Assembly: GCF_030867145.1 (NCBI RefSeq)
Contig: NC_134419.1
Span: 2,542,001-2,606,000, forward strand
Source: Opisthocomus hoazin
Taxonomy: Eukaryota > Chordata > Aves > Opisthocomiformes > Opisthocomidae
DNA length: 64,000 nt
Direction of reading: 5' to 3'
Shown here in pieces: positions 46,144-58,556 of the stretch (position 1 is its first letter; each line of letters begins with the position of its first letter). The notes beneath the pieces are model-generated. The model searched no databases. It was not told the origin of the DNA and saw only the letters and a program-made list of their open reading frames with translations. The position numbers and the translations under genes were made by a program.

Positions 46144-49100
46144 GTTCCTATCCAGTGTTGATGCTGCTGTTGTGTCTGCAGCAGACAGACTACCGTCGTA
46201 CTTGTAAAGAAAAAAAAAATTGCTCTTCTTTGCTGAAAGCATTATTAATTAATTTCTTTCTAAATTTGTCCCAGAGTTTGGGGAGTGATAGCTTGCTTTC
46301 CCTCCACGGAGTCCCAAAGGGGAATCGCCACCATAGCCCGAAGCTCCAGCCTGGAGAAAGAGGGTTCTGCAAAGCATCAGGGCAGGCAGGGAGCAGGGAC
46401 GGCGCAGCCTCCCGGGGGGATTTCAGGGCAGGGGAAGGAGGAGGAAAGAGACTTCAAAATCCCATCCTTGCTTGTAATTACCATTGCTACAAACACAAAG
46501 GGATGGGATTAGGGAAGCATGCTGTGTGGGATTCCGCTGAAGCTGCACTTCTCCATGCATTTTCCAGCCTCATGGGAAGTTCAGCTGAAAAGAACATATT
46601 AAGCAATATTTGCCTTGCCCCCGATTCTCCCTTTAAGTTGGGCTAATGAAGGGCCACATGATTTCTCTCTTTTGGAGGTCTGCAGTGTAAAGAATGCTAT
46701 ATACAAAACCCAAAATCAAATAACATGTTAAATTGCACATGACTTTCAGAAATTAAAGAAGAAGGATCTAGGGAAACAGCTACTTGGAAACATTCCTCAA
46801 CATCCTTGCAGATTTATTGAGCAGTGGCTAAGGATACCACAGAACAATATAGATGTTTGTATTCTGTTTGAATGTCGAGGCTGGCAGGTGCCATTAAGGC
46901 TCTGGGAGGTGTTAATGACATGCTAACGAGGACTTTATGTTGCTCCAGACTCCAGAGATACAAACTCTTTCCCCATTACTGACCTTGGAAAAGTCGATTG
47001 ATTTGCCAACCTCGAACTCTCTGTCTGCTTTTCTCTGTCTGGGTTGCAGCCTCTCCTGGGTAAAGTCTCTTTTCGTAGCTGTAATCAAGCACCGACTGTA
47101 CTGAGGTGCAATTTCATTTTTTCCACCTCCCCTCCAGCTAGATGAACAGTTAAGGTGAAATATTATACTCCCAATTCTTCCTGAACACATTCAAATCAGG
47201 CAGTGTTGTGCAAATTACAAATATAGCTTGAAAATTAATTTAATATCTGGAGCAACACCTTTAGAACACTGTGAACAATGAACTCTCCCTGCACGAAGTG
47301 TTCCTACAAGAAATCCGAACTCAGGTGTGCGTACGTAGGTAAGTAGATGGGAAGTACCAGCTATGCTGTACGATATGGCCGGCTACCGCTGCCTGGAGAA
47401 GATGCATGGGTTATGAAGAAAAATAACACTTGCTCAGTCAGCTTTGATATTCCTCCAGCAGATTTCATATTTCCATTTTCATACTGCTGCACAGGGCAGC
47501 TCCTTCTGTCTGCAGACCAAGCTACAATAATTTCTTTCCTCTTGCTGTCTCCTCATGCTTGCATGCACCTTGCTCCTCACAATAGGAGACTGGACCATCA
47601 AAACTTCCTCTAGAGAATTAACATTTTTGCCTTTTCCCTCTTCCAAGCACTCAGATCCTAATCAAATAACCTTAATTCACAGACTCCTGAATTTAACCTA
47701 TCTTCAACATTTCTCTAACAAGTACTTTAGAAAATGGGCTTTCAAAACCACAAACCAGCACAAGCTCTTTAACTCTGCTTACGTTCCTTGAAATCTTGGA
47801 GGGAGCACCCATGGCATTCAGCCACGGTTACCCTGTAGAGAACCCTAGAGCAACCCAGTATCCTACCACACCACTCACTGCCTCGCTAACAAGGATTTGA
47901 GCTGCACTATGAGCCATCCTGCCAGCAGAAAGAGGCTTGAACATCTACTAAATTGAAGCAGTTTGATAAACCTTTGATGGTCTGCATAAGTAACAACGAC
48001 CACCTTTTTGTGTTGGTTTTAGTGCCCAGACCTACAGCACAGCCTTTGCTGTACATGTTAGGTAGCAAAGTAGCATGTGACATTTTGGCACTTCATCTAG
48101 TCAGTCCTCAGAAATTTGGTGTAGCACAGACATCTTTCCTGCCCTGAAAACTCATTGGGTGTAGAACTGACAGCTGTGCCTATCTCAGTATCACATTTAC
48201 CCCCAGAAGCCCCATGTCCCAGCAAAAACACAGGCCAAACCTGATCACCAACCCTTGCCGAGCTGAGCCATGGGGTCACAACCCTGCTACCAGCAGCTCA
48301 GCCCCACCAGACAGGGAAGAACATCTTCCACAGGGGTCAGCTTTGACCCTAGTGCCTACAGCACCCTTCCAACAGAAAAGCAAGAACATCACCACATTTT
48401 TCCTCCTCGACACACGCCATCACAATCTTACTCTGGCAAGTATGCATTCCCTCTGCTCTTAGGGGAAAGGTCTGTCCTACTACCCACCTCTCCAAGGAAC
48501 ACTGACACCAGCACCTCCATCCCCAGGATGCTCCAGGCCCTCACAGCTGCCAGAACTCTAACTAAGAGCCACTTATTTAACCCTGGTTAAGCAAACCTGA
48601 TTGAATTGATTACGGCCAGCAAATTCCTGGTCTGGGCTAGGACCACCCCAGTTACCGTCAGCGCAGATGAACTGTAAGAAATAACACCACTGCGTTGCGG
48701 GTCATTACTTCCACAGATAAAGAATATCTTCCTTCTTCTATTTTATTTTTGGCCTGGTGTGTTCAAACATAATCCAAATGTCTTAAAAAGTTAAGCCATA
48801 TAGCATCATTTGGGTTAGCTTCAAGAAAGTGTTACCTCCTGATTGCATCTGCTGCTCTCCATTCAACTCACCTGGTTCTTGTCACCTTAGGGTACTGTGT
48901 TTCCCTCCTGAGGAAGGCTTAGTGCAGTGAGGAACAAATGCAAAGCCATGGTGAGAGCCACCTCAGAACTGAGTCGTAGGCTTTTTGTTGGTTTGGGGTT
49001 TTTTTTTTTAAAAAAAAGGCACCAATTCAGAAATCACAGCAGCTACGTGAGGTCACCGGGAGACTATGTGATATCACCCTTTTTGCTTTACTTCTTGTCC

Positions 49101-49302
49101 TAAGAAAACCAGAACCAAAATACCTCCTCCTGTCTTCTCCTCCTGTCTTCCCATCAAAATAGCAATTGTCAAATCAGTCTCAACCTTTACAAGAGGCAAT
49201 GAATAAACTTTTACATATACAACCAAAGCATTTCTCTTAAAACTCATCTCTGAGGCCAGCTTAGAAAAAACAGTGTCTTCAGGTTTAGCAGCCTCACCCG
49301 GT
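46144..49302. other. Intergenic, nothing recognised
   Basis: No coding similarity or recognised mobile element. Minor features are a 13-base duplication of CTCCTCCTGTCTT near 49124-49150 and a T/A homopolymer junction near 49001-49017. Confidence 0.65.
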
Positions 49303-49398
49303 TGAAGATCTCCCTGCTTACCGTAGGGGGGGTTTGGCTAGATGGCCTCTAAAGGTCCCTTCCAACCCACACCATTCTGTGACGATTCTGTGATTCTA
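49303..49398 (+). mobile_element. CR1 LINE 3' terminus
   Basis: This is a very short 3' end: GGCTAGATGGCCTCTAAAGG, CCCTTCCAACCC, then octamers ATTCTGTGACGATTCTGTGATTCT. Another CR1 copy starts 3 bases further on. Confidence 0.85.
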
Positions 49399-49400
49399 AA

Positions 49401-49917
49401 CAATCTGCAGTGCTGTGTCCAGTTCTGGGCTCCCCACTTCAAGAAAGATGAGGAGCTACTGGAGAGAGTCCAGCGGAGGGCTACGAGGATGAGGAGGGGA
49501 CTGGAGCATCTCTCCTATAAGAAGAGGCTGAGGGAACTGGGCTTGTTCAGCCTGGAGAAGAGAAGGCTGAGAGGGGACCTTAGAAATGCCTCTAAATATC
49601 TGCAGGGTGGGGGTCAGGAGGACGGGGCCAGACTCTTTCCAGTGGTGCCCAGCAACAGGACAAGGGGCAACGGGCACAAACTGGAGCATGGGAAGTTCCA
49701 GCTGAACATGAGGAAGAACTTCTTCCCTCTGAGGGTGACGGAGCCCTGGCCCAGGCTGCCCAGGAAGGCTGTGGAGTCTCCTTCTCTGGAGATATTCCAG
49801 ACCCGCCTGGACGCGGTGCTGTGCAGCCTGCTCTGGGTGACCCTGCTTGGGCAGGGGGTTGGACTGGGTGACCCACAGAGGTCCCTTCCAACCCCTGACA
49901 TTCTGTGATTCTGTGAA
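49401..49917 (+). mobile_element. CR1 LINE 3' fragment (about 0.5 kb)
   Basis: This fragment includes the C-terminal part of the CR1 ORF2 reading frame, still largely open (CVQFWAPHF, LERVQRRATR, LGLFSLEKRRLRGDL, then LWVTLLGQGVGLGD). It is followed by the 3' end GGTCCCTTCCAACCCCTGAC and two octamers. The frame is a remnant with no start or upstream reverse transcriptase domain. It is very similar to the copies at 57754 and 62929. Confidence 0.95.
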
Positions 49918-51597
49918 TAATTTTCTCTAAAAATAGCCAGACCCTCAGCCTGAGCCCACCTTGACCTTCGGTGGAGTCCTACCCCAAGTATTAGCCAGAC
50001 CCTCCCTCCCTCTAGCAGGAGCCTTCCCATCACTCTTGTGTTTTATCTACAGGCACCAGCCTCCCCTCTTGCAGGCTCTGAATGCACTGAGGTGATCGGG
50101 AAGGATGTGTGAGGGTTTCTTTCCAGACAGTTCATTGTCGTAGCAGTGGTGATAGCGGACAAAATAAAACTCCAGGAGCCAACCTGTCGTGATTCCTCCT
50201 CCCGTAGAAGCAGCTCCTCACATTTTCCTGTTCAGGTGAGACGTGGGTCAAGCACAAATGCCTTCAGGACGTGTGTGAGCTGTACAGCAAGGGTCACACT
50301 TCTCGCCCTCCCATCTAGAGGCTCCATTCCTCACTTGGGCAGCGCCATGGGCTGGCCAGGAGCATCGATTCCCGCGCACTGCTCTGGCAGCGGGCACGTG
50401 AGAGCAAAACGGGTACAGGCCCTCGGTACAGAGCCAGAAATATGAATTCAAACCAGTATCCGGACTTATGCTGAGGATAAATCAGTGGTGTTTGGCCTGG
50501 GGCCAAGGGTGGCCATGTGGTTCCTCTCTCTGTACGTGGGAATGGCCGTGCCAGCGTTCGGTGGAGAAATCAGGAGCGGTTACGCGGGGCGGTGTAGCAT
50601 AGATTACTGGTGTGGGATGCAGCACGCCACAGGCAAGTAGGGCTGGTTTGGGGGGGGATCCAGGTGGAGGGGTTGGGGTCAAATGACCTAATCCTTTGTT
50701 AACCCCCCTCCCCGATATTCAGGGACTTCCAAACTGGCTGTTCCTGCCTTGTTCATCTCTAACGAAAAGCAAACGTGGTCCTGAAAAAGTTCGCATTGTT
50801 TCTAAGTGTTAGACTCAGTGAAAGCTTTGCTTTCCTTCACCAGAGGAAGCCTCGAGCTCTGCTGTAGTGAAACTTCACTGCAGTACTCAGTGCCTCGTGG
50901 ACAGCTGGAACTTCAGCAGCTGAAGCTCCAGTGAATGTGTTCTTCAGTGGGTGGACACTGAAAAACATATTCACGAGCATTTGTCAAGCAACAACTGTAA
51001 TTTCATTTTAGAGGTTTCATGGTCCTTATGCAAGCATCTGTAGAAGGAAACCCTTGTTGGCGGGGTCACTGATGGCAGAGAAAGCATCGCAACCACTCCC
51101 ACAAAAGTGTTCCTTCTAGTGATAGTACCAAAACTTGAGTATAATTATCCTGAGAGCATCTGTGGAGTTTGAGTGGGGCTGTTTGACCGTGCGCTGTCAG
51201 GAACCTCGGCACGGCTGCGCTGGCCTTGCCCACCTGCCAAATCGATTGGGGCACACCGGTGAGCCTGCACGCCCGCTCATCACTATTTTGTTTTCCGATG
51301 ACTCAGGATGTGCCTAGTGTTTGATGCTCTTATTATCTTCTCTCCCGTCCTTTCCTCTCCGTGACAGCACACACCATGAAGTGTGTTGCTGTGTCTGCAT
51401 ATTTTTTACTTCTTGCCTTTTAGTCTTGTTGAAGTGCTGTCAGGGATGATACACAGCTTACTCACTTCAGCCCAAGACTTTGTTTCGGAGTATTCAAGGC
51501 TTTGACTGGCTCCTCAGCAACACTGAGCCGTCGAGCTGCTTGCCAAAGGCTGCTGTAGATGCTAAAAATGTACATGCTTCACAAAGGGAGTGGAGAA
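49918..51597. other. Intergenic, nothing recognised
   Basis: No coding similarity, RNA or mobile element recognised. Confidence 0.65.
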
Positions 51598-51996
51598 ATA
51601 CAGGCTTGTTCAGCCTGGAGAAGAGAAGGCTGAGAGGGGACCTGATTGCAGCCTTTCAGTAGTTAAAGGGAGCCTATAGGAAAGATGGGGACAATCTTTT
51701 TAGCAGAGACAACAGTGACAGGACGAGGGGTAATGGTTTTAAACTAAAACAGGGTAGGTTTAGGCTGGATATAAGGAAGAAATTCTTTACAATGAGGGTG
51801 GTGAAACACTGGAACGGGTTGTCCAGAGAGGTAGTGGAGGCCCCATCTCTGGAAACATTCAAGACCAGGTTGGACAGGGCTCTGAGCAACCTGATCTAGT
51901 TAGTGGTGTCCCTGCTCGCTGCGGGGGGGTTGGACTAGATGACCTCTAGAGGTCCCTTCCGACCCAAAACTTTCTATGATTCTATGATTCTATGAA
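51598..51996 (+). mobile_element. CR1 LINE 3' fragment
   Basis: This is a 5'-truncated copy of about 400 bases. It starts near ACAGGCTTGTTCAGCCTGGA and ends GACCTCTAGAGGTCCCTTCC followed by three octamers TTCTATGA. The octamer type TTCTATGA marks a subfamily distinct from the TTCTGTGA copies. Confidence 0.95.
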
Positions 51997-54849
51997 ATGT
52001 GTGGGAAAAAACCCAGTCTATAAGGGGCCGTTAGGCAGGAGCGTATCACTGTTTGCTGAGGAAGTCCCCAGCCTGCAAACTGTTGGAAAATTGGAGGCTG
52101 TACAGCCGCTCATACAATTCCTCAGGCCAAAATCAGATATTCAGGTAAAAATCAGATATTTTGCTGCCTAACTACTGTTCATTCATCATTTCCCATTCAC
52201 TGTGAGGTGAGTGCCTAAATACCAGGAAAAATCTGGGCATAGCCCTCCTAAAGCCTGTCTGCAAGCCTGCAAAATAAATATGTATATGTGTAATCCCTGT
52301 TAGAATGTAAGGCACGAGTTCAGAATCCCACAGACATTTCCATTAACAGCAAGCAAAGTTCTACATTCATTAACCAAGGCAGAGGTGGACAACCCATCAT
52401 TGGTACCTTGGAAGAATCTCAGCTGTATTTTAAACCTGGCTGCTCGCAACTTGCAACGAGTTGCAAAGACGAATTACTCAGCGCTTGCACTTGTAATGCA
52501 TAGCTGCAGCTTGCGTTAGCACTTGCATTTAGAACAAGATAATGCCCAGATCTTTGCTTTTTCAAACACATAGCAGAAGCCCGAAGGGTAATTTTGAGTT
52601 TCTTTTCAGCAGGTTATTGTTTGCATTGGAAAATGGCTGGTGGTAAAAACAAGGGTCAAAAATACCCAAGCAAGTGAGTCATCACGGGGTGGCTTCAGCT
52701 GCCGCTGCTGCGCTCAGAGTCGGACTCCAGCAGCAAACAATATCATGAAAATAGTCAGGTCGTTGCTCTCAGGTAGCTCTGACCAAGGACCCCTCAATGC
52801 AACGAGTCTTTCCATGAAAACAGAAGGGAAATCACAGCTGGCGCTGCCAGCCCGTGCCGATGGCAGTTGCCCCCCTCGCCCATTCCCATCGCTACTCCAT
52901 TTTAGGATGTATGGTCGGGAGAATGGGCCAGGGGACAAATACCCTCACTATGAGCTTCAGAGTGGTGGTATCCCTTGGATAGATATGTGAGGTCCAGCTG
53001 ATGAAGGGTAGGAAGGTACGGGTGAGTCTGAGCACGGAAGGTTTGCCAGAAACCCAACGTATCCCCATTAAAGTGGTTCTACCTTCTTACAGATTTTGGT
53101 AGCGTATTTTTTATGTCATACTAATAGGAAAAATGGTATTATTACAGCTTTGTTGTTCTGGCTGCTGTCTAAAACATTAAAAAATGTTATCTGTCTCGGC
53201 TCACAGTATCTACCCACTTGGGGATCCTGCATATCGCACCCAACTGACGCCATTTGGGTTCAGAGATTGATGTCTGCTCATCATTTCCAAAGTGATGTTC
53301 AAGCAGATTCTACAAGGCTGCATGTGCTCTCACCCAGGGTGCTGTTGTCAGTCCGCAGGGCACTCTGCAGTTTTGGAAGAGTAGCTTGGACGCGATTCCA
53401 GGGGAGAGACACCCAATTGCATTGGCGTGGGAATAGCTTGCAGCGGGTCATCATGACTTCAGATGCAGGCTATAAATTCAGTGGTGCAGGAGCCAGAAGC
53501 CTGGTCCTCAGCGACATTACAGCCCCTTCAAGGAAGGTGGGGAGCAGGACTGGGTCTGAATGCCCTCAGCCTACTCCTGGTGACCCGTTTACACCACGCA
53601 AGGTAACAAACCCCGCTTTGCTATTCCTACAGCGCCGATGGAATCAGCCTCTTGTGGATCCCACAGCTTGGTCGCTTGTCTGGGAATGCGTTGCTGGGAT
53701 GCCTTCAAGACACATCCCAGGCAACAGAAAAGCTCCTGGAACACCCGGGTGAAGAGTGCTTGACTCAGCAGAAAGGACTCAGAGCAATCTTCCTCTCCCG
53801 GCGATGCCTCCTGCGCTGCTGTGAGAGCTCAGTGAGGGCTGCTCGGCGCGGGGGGATGCTCTCCCTGCGGCTGCAAACCTCCCCGAGCGAGGGGAGGTGA
53901 TGGAGCTGGGGGAAACTCACGGCTCCACCCCGATCCAGCTCGGGTTTTCAGTTCCATTTAGGGCAGGAAAGAATTTATCAGCACATACGTTAACTCAGAA
54001 AGTAATATTGCAGGGGCTCGTCTGTACCACGTGGCTTTGAAATAATTACGCCGTGTGGCTCCCAGGCTGGGAGTTTTGCGTGGATGTGTTTCAGCTTAAA
54101 TACCTTAAAAAAAAAAATCTGTTGGGGTGGAAAATGAATGCCAGGAGTAAATGTGTGCAGAGGCAGAGAGCCTGCCTGCATCCTTCCCTGCGGTGCCTCG
54201 ACAAGTGCCCCCGCGCCGGGGCAGAGACCCGAGCCCAGACCTCGTACCGAGGAGAAACCACGGCTTGCTGCAAAGCAAATTGCTCTTTCTGTAAAGCTTT
54301 CCACGAAAACTATTACTTGCAAAAGGAATTCAAGTGCTTGGGTCATTGTTTATTCCCTTCAAAACATGGTCTGGGGAAGGGAATAAACTTCACAAGTTTC
54401 CTGCACGGCAAAAACCCCATTTCAGAGGATTTGGAGAAAATCCTGGCCCTCGCCTCAGTCTCCCTGCATGATTTTGTTCTGCACACCCATTTTCTCCATC
54501 CCTCTGCTTCCCAGCTGTGATGCAGGGATGTAAACGGTACCTTTTACCTTCCGTATTATTCCTGATTACTGAAAACATGAACTTATTCAGAAGAAAGATT
54601 TCTATATATTGTTTACAGTGCCTATCAAAGCGGGGCCTCATACACTACTGTCATGTAAACTACTGTAGAGGTCATAAAATATTATTTATAATTTAGTATA
54701 AATAATACAAAGTAATATTTGCAGAGAGGTTCCCACGGCTGCTTTACCAACCCCCGAAAAAGCACCTGTAATCGAATTTTTGTGGCGGATGGGAATTACA
54801 GTATGTGGGTCCGGTACGTCACAGCTGGGATCCCCAGACCATGTTCCCT
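51997..54849. other. Intergenic, nothing recognised
   Basis: A 218-codon open frame on the plus strand (53096-53752) has no recognisable domain or upstream signal. A 13-base direct repeat AAAATCAGATATT occurs twice near 52130-52160. No mobile element recognised. Confidence 0.6.
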
Positions 54850-55349
54850 ACAGCCGGAGTTTTCTTCTCCAGACCCGAGCGCTGCGGGACGCCACGCACC
54901 CACTAAAGACCAGACCCCGCGTGCAGCTCCGCAGCGGTCTCGGACACCTCCGCGTCTCCGGAGCATCCTGGGAGAGGAGCAGCCCCCCGCTTGGGTCCGG
55001 CTGTTCGTTATCGATGCTCGGGTTATATCCTTGGCTGCATCCCTCCCGCCCCGGTGATGCTAATTCCCTTTGCAAGGCGAATTTCAGGCACCCAAGCAGG
55101 TAAAACTCAACGCCGTGGTGTCGGCGCCGAGCCCCGATAGCCCAATTTCGATCCCAAATCCCAGACGGCGAATCTGGGTGCCCAACTCTCCACCACTACG
55201 GTCCAGCCATTCCCTTTCCCACGCAGCCTGCCACCATATTTTCGCAGCGAGGCGAGCTGGATTTTAGCAAATCCTGCCCCTCCCAAAAAAAAAAATCCAG
55301 CTTTGAGGACGGGCAGCAAGCGGCACGGTGGGTGCAGCGGGAGGCCCCG

Positions 55350-55372
55350 GGATTAATCCGCGAGGCGGATTA
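55350..55372. promoter_or_regulatory. K50 homeodomain (OTX/CRX/PITX-like) site cluster
   Basis: The palindrome GGATTAATCC (55350-55359) is followed eight bases later by GGATTA (55367-55372), giving three TAATCC-type half sites in 23 bases. This is the core bound by OTX/CRX/PITX proteins. Motif evidence only. Confidence 0.35.
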
Positions 55373-55549
55373 GTCGGGTCAGCAATTAAACGTTGGCGCT
55401 TACGCTGCCGGCGGCGCGCGCAGGGCAAAACCCGGCGCTCAAGGACGAAGCGCGGTTCCTCCTTAAAGGCTGCGGCCGCTCCGAAATGCTGCATCTATCG
55501 GCTGGGAGCCTTTCTGGGACCATAAACAAGGCGGCTGTGTCACGGCCGG

Positions 55550-55559
55550 CTAAATATAG
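55550..55559. promoter_or_regulatory. MEF2-type site CTAAATATAG
   Basis: The sequence fits the MEF2 consensus YTAWWWWTAR exactly and sits in otherwise GC-rich DNA. MEF2 factors act in neurons and muscle. Binding is inferred. Confidence 0.35.
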
Positions 55560-55632
55560 CGCAGCCCGGGTTGCCTCCATGCTGCCTGTGCCATCTGAAT
55601 TACTCGGCGCGCTGATTTTATTTTATTTTTCC

Positions 55633-55651
55633 TTTTTTTTTTTTTTTTTTT
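55633..55651. repeat. T homopolymer followed by CTCAG
   Basis: A run of 19 T residues is followed by CTCAGG. On the plus strand this resembles a polypyrimidine tract with a 3' splice acceptor, but no plus-strand exon could be supported. Confidence 0.6.
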
Positions 55652-55784
55652 CTCAGGGAAGGCTATGACTAAGAGAAATCCACAGTTGAAGGGATATCAG
55701 CAGATGGAGGCCCTAGTCCAAATGCAGAAGGAGAATAAAGTCTCGAGTTTGCAGACCTGGGGGCCTGTCCAAAATATTCCTCGC

Positions 55785-55830
55785 CCTCCTCCTCCTCCTC
55801 CTCCTCTTCCCTCTCCTCCTCCGCTTCTCC
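55785..55830. repeat. CCT/CTC trinucleotide-rich tract
   Basis: An uninterrupted (CCT)n run of eight units is followed by imperfect CTC-rich sequence. It is a polypyrimidine/polypurine tract that could adopt a triplex structure. Confidence 0.8.
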
Positions 55831-56900
55831 TTGGCAGTATCCAAAATAAGACTGTGGTAGCGACAGCCAGAAAAACATTAAATATTTCCTGGTTTACAGT
55901 CACGGCGATGCTGGGGGGGGGTGAACACCTACCTGAAATGGCCCCCTCGTCCCTGCTGTCCCCTCCCGGAGCTCCCCGGCTTGGGGCTGCCTCTGCCAGA
56001 CCGAAGCAAAGGCAGCGACGTGTGCATTTAGCTATATATTTTTTCCCCTTTGCTGGCCCGAGGTAGGGTTTTTAAAGGGAACGCAGTGTTCATCTCAGCA
56101 TAATAAAAACAGGGAGGGGGGGGGGTTGAAGGTCGGCTTCGCAGTGGGTGCGCTGCAGAAGGCTGGATGTCAGCATCTCACAGCAGCGTTTCCGCGGTCG
56201 CAGATGCACCCGACCACCCTCCCCGCGGGAAGCACGGCGATGCTCAGATCCCAGCCCCAAACACGACCCAAAGCCTGAAAATCGCTTCACTTCCCTGCAC
56301 AGAAGGTAACGCGGCTGCCGCAGCCCTAAAATACGCCGGCCGCCCGCGTCGGGGTGCGAGGCGAAGCGCTCGCGCTCCGCGTGGAGGTACCCAGGCAGCC
56401 GGCGCGGGAGGCGGCTCGAGGTTGTCCAACGCCGGCTGCCCAGGTTACGCATCGCCGAATTCCAGCGCCTTATCTCGCCCTGGGAGAGCGGGATGTGCTG
56501 CCCTGCCAGGAGCAGCAGCTTCCAGCCCTCCAACCGCTTACGTAACGAGGCTTTACAGCAGGATTTTTAGCTTTATCCCGAGCCGCAGGATCCCAGCCGT
56601 GCCTTCCCACTGATTACTCAGCATGAATTTGCCATAAAAAACATCCCCGATTTGATCACGCACCATCTCCCGTTGCCCCCCTGAGCTTCCCTTACCTCGC
56701 TTTTCAGAGCCGAGCATCCTCCTCTCCCGGCTCCCGCGGCAGCTCGGCGGGGAGCCCGGCAGCGCTCCCGCACGCCGGCGTTCCGCTCGTCATTCCCCGG
56801 GGTCACGGGGCGATGGCCATGGGCTGGGGCCCTGACGCCTGGGAACCGCGCGCCGGGCGCCCGACGCGTTATATTTGGGATTACGGAGACTGGGGGAAGG

Positions 56901-57221
56901 ATGAGGACGGAGGCAGAGGGATCACATCTTCTAAGATGTGGCATGGAGTGGGATCTGGAGCCTGCAGGTCTGATCCGTCAAGTGCAAACCGAAGCAATCT
57001 TTTTTATTTATTTTTTTTTTTAACCCCCTGCTTTTTTGCTTTTTGGAGAAGGTTAAATCCTTCGGGCTGACTCGGGGGAATGCGGCGTGCTGAAGCTTTG
57101 CAGGGCTGGGAACGGGGCTGCTCGCTGGCCGAGGCACAGCTGGGGCACTCCCCGGCTGCCCTGGCAGGCTGGTGCTAGCTGATGCCATAAACACGCTGTT
57201 AACTGCCCCCAAACCTCTCAT
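56901..57221. other. Intergenic, nothing recognised
   Basis: This short interval between the CpG-dense block and the next CR1 copy has a T-rich run at about 57000-57021 and no recognised gene. Confidence 0.65.
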
Positions 57222-57450
57222 CGAATCATTAAGGTTGGAGAAGACCTCTGAGATCATCAAGTCCAATTGTCAACCCAACACCCCCATGCCTGCTCAACCA
57301 TGTCCCCAAGTGCCACATCCGCACGTTTTCTGAACCCTTCCAGGGATGGGGACTCCCGCACTGCCCTGGGCAGCCTGGTCCAGTGCCCGACCACTCTTCC
57401 AGTGCAGAAACTTTTCCCGATATCCAATCTGGCACAACTCGAGGCCATTA
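57222..57450 (-). mobile_element. CR1 LINE 3' fragment
   Basis: This minus-strand copy of about 229 bases shows CGAATCATTAAGGTTGGAGA, ATCATCAAGTCCAATTGTCA and the CCCTGGGCAGCCTGGTCCAG block. It resembles the subfamily of the copy at 33631. Confidence 0.92.
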
Positions 57451-57753
57451 TAACGATTATCACAGCACAATTACAGATGCGATGAGGTTACAAGCTACCA
57501 GTGCCGTTTCTTCCCAGCAGGCTTCGGGAATTCCAGTTTTCTCCCTCGGGGATCCCCCATCCCTGCTGTATCGGAGCATCCCAGCAGCTTTCCTCTCTCT
57601 CGGCACAGGGCCCCGGGGAAGCAGAGTGGTGTAATGGCTGAGGGGGAGATGACAGAGGATCTCAAGGTGCTGGTCCCCAGGGCGGGTACGCAAGAGGACA
57701 AGTTAAAATAACTGGGCTGTAAATATGCAGCGTGGGGAGCAGAAAACACATAA

Positions 57754-58556
57754 AATCACGGAATCACAGAATGGTCAGGGTTGGCAGGGACCTCTGTGGG
57801 TCACCCAGCCCAACCCCCTGCCCAAGCAGGGTCACCCAGAGCCGGCTGCACAGCACCGCGTCCAGGCGGGTCTGGAATATCTCCAGAGAAGGAGACTCCA
57901 CAGCCTCCCTGGGCAGCCTGGGCCAGGGCTCCGTCACCCTCAGAGGGAAGAATTTCTTCCTCGTGTTCCGCTGGAACTTCCCATGCTCCAGTTTGTGCCC
58001 GTTGCCCCTTGTCCTGTCGCTGGGCACCACTGGAAGGAGTCTGGCCCCGTCCTCCTGACACCCACCCTGCAGATATTTAGAGGCATTTCTAAGGTCCCCT
58101 CTCAGCCTTCTCTTCTCCAGGCTGAACAAGCCCAGCTCCCTCAGCCTCTCCTCATAGGAGAGATGCTCCAGTCCCCTCATCATCCTCGCAGCCCTCCGCT
58201 GGACTCTCTCCAGTAGCTCCTCATCTTTCTTGAACTGGGGAGCCCAGAACTGGACACAGCACTGCAGATGGGGCCTCCCCAGGGCAGAGCAGAGGGGGAG
58301 GAGAACCTCCCTCGCCCTGCTGCCCACACTCCTCCTCATGCACCCCAGGATCCCATTGGCCTTCTTGGCACCCAGGGCACGCTGCTGGCTCATGGTCACC
58401 CTGTCGTCCCCCAGCACTCCCAGTCCCTCTCCACAGAGCTGCTCTCCAGCAGGTCCGCCCCAGCCTGTACTGGTGCCTGGGGTTGTTCCTCCCCAGGTGC
58501 AGGACCCTGCCCTTGCTCTGTTGAACCTCATCAGGTTCCTCTCTGCCCAACCTTCC
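57754..58556 (-). mobile_element. CR1 LINE fragment (about 0.8 kb), longest in the window
   Basis: This minus-strand copy contains an open remnant of the ORF2 C-terminal region ([57 protein letters not shown]). Further 5' it includes the block that reads GVLGDDRVTMSQQRALGAKK. The open frame runs beyond the repeat to about 58810 by chance. The reverse transcriptase and endonuclease domains are absent, so it cannot move on its own. Confidence 0.95.

Larger units (their letters stand above)
54850..56900. promoter_or_regulatory. Isolated CpG-dense block, candidate promoter or enhancer
   Basis: CpG dinucleotides are frequent from about 54850 to 55600 and again from about 56150 to 56880, far above the flanking DNA. 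The block is about 11-13 kb upstream of DNAJC6 exon 1 and is not part of a recognised gene. Motifs inside include a GGATTAATCC palindrome, a CTAAATATAG MEF2-type site and a MAF-like TGATTACTCAGCA. It may be a distal enhancer, an alternative DNAJC6 promoter or the start of a non-coding RNA; sequence alone does not decide. Confidence 0.4.

Noticed and set aside
49342-49908. 188-codon open frame on the plus strand
   Set aside because: It spans two adjacent CR1 3' fragments; it is a transposon remnant, not a host gene.
51598-51996. Possible target-site duplication around this CR1 copy
   Set aside because: Only a few A/T-rich bases match between flanks, within chance expectation.
54053-54520. 155-codon open frame on the plus strand with several cysteines
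   Set aside because: No recognised family, no upstream signal, and its composition resembles surrounding intergenic DNA.
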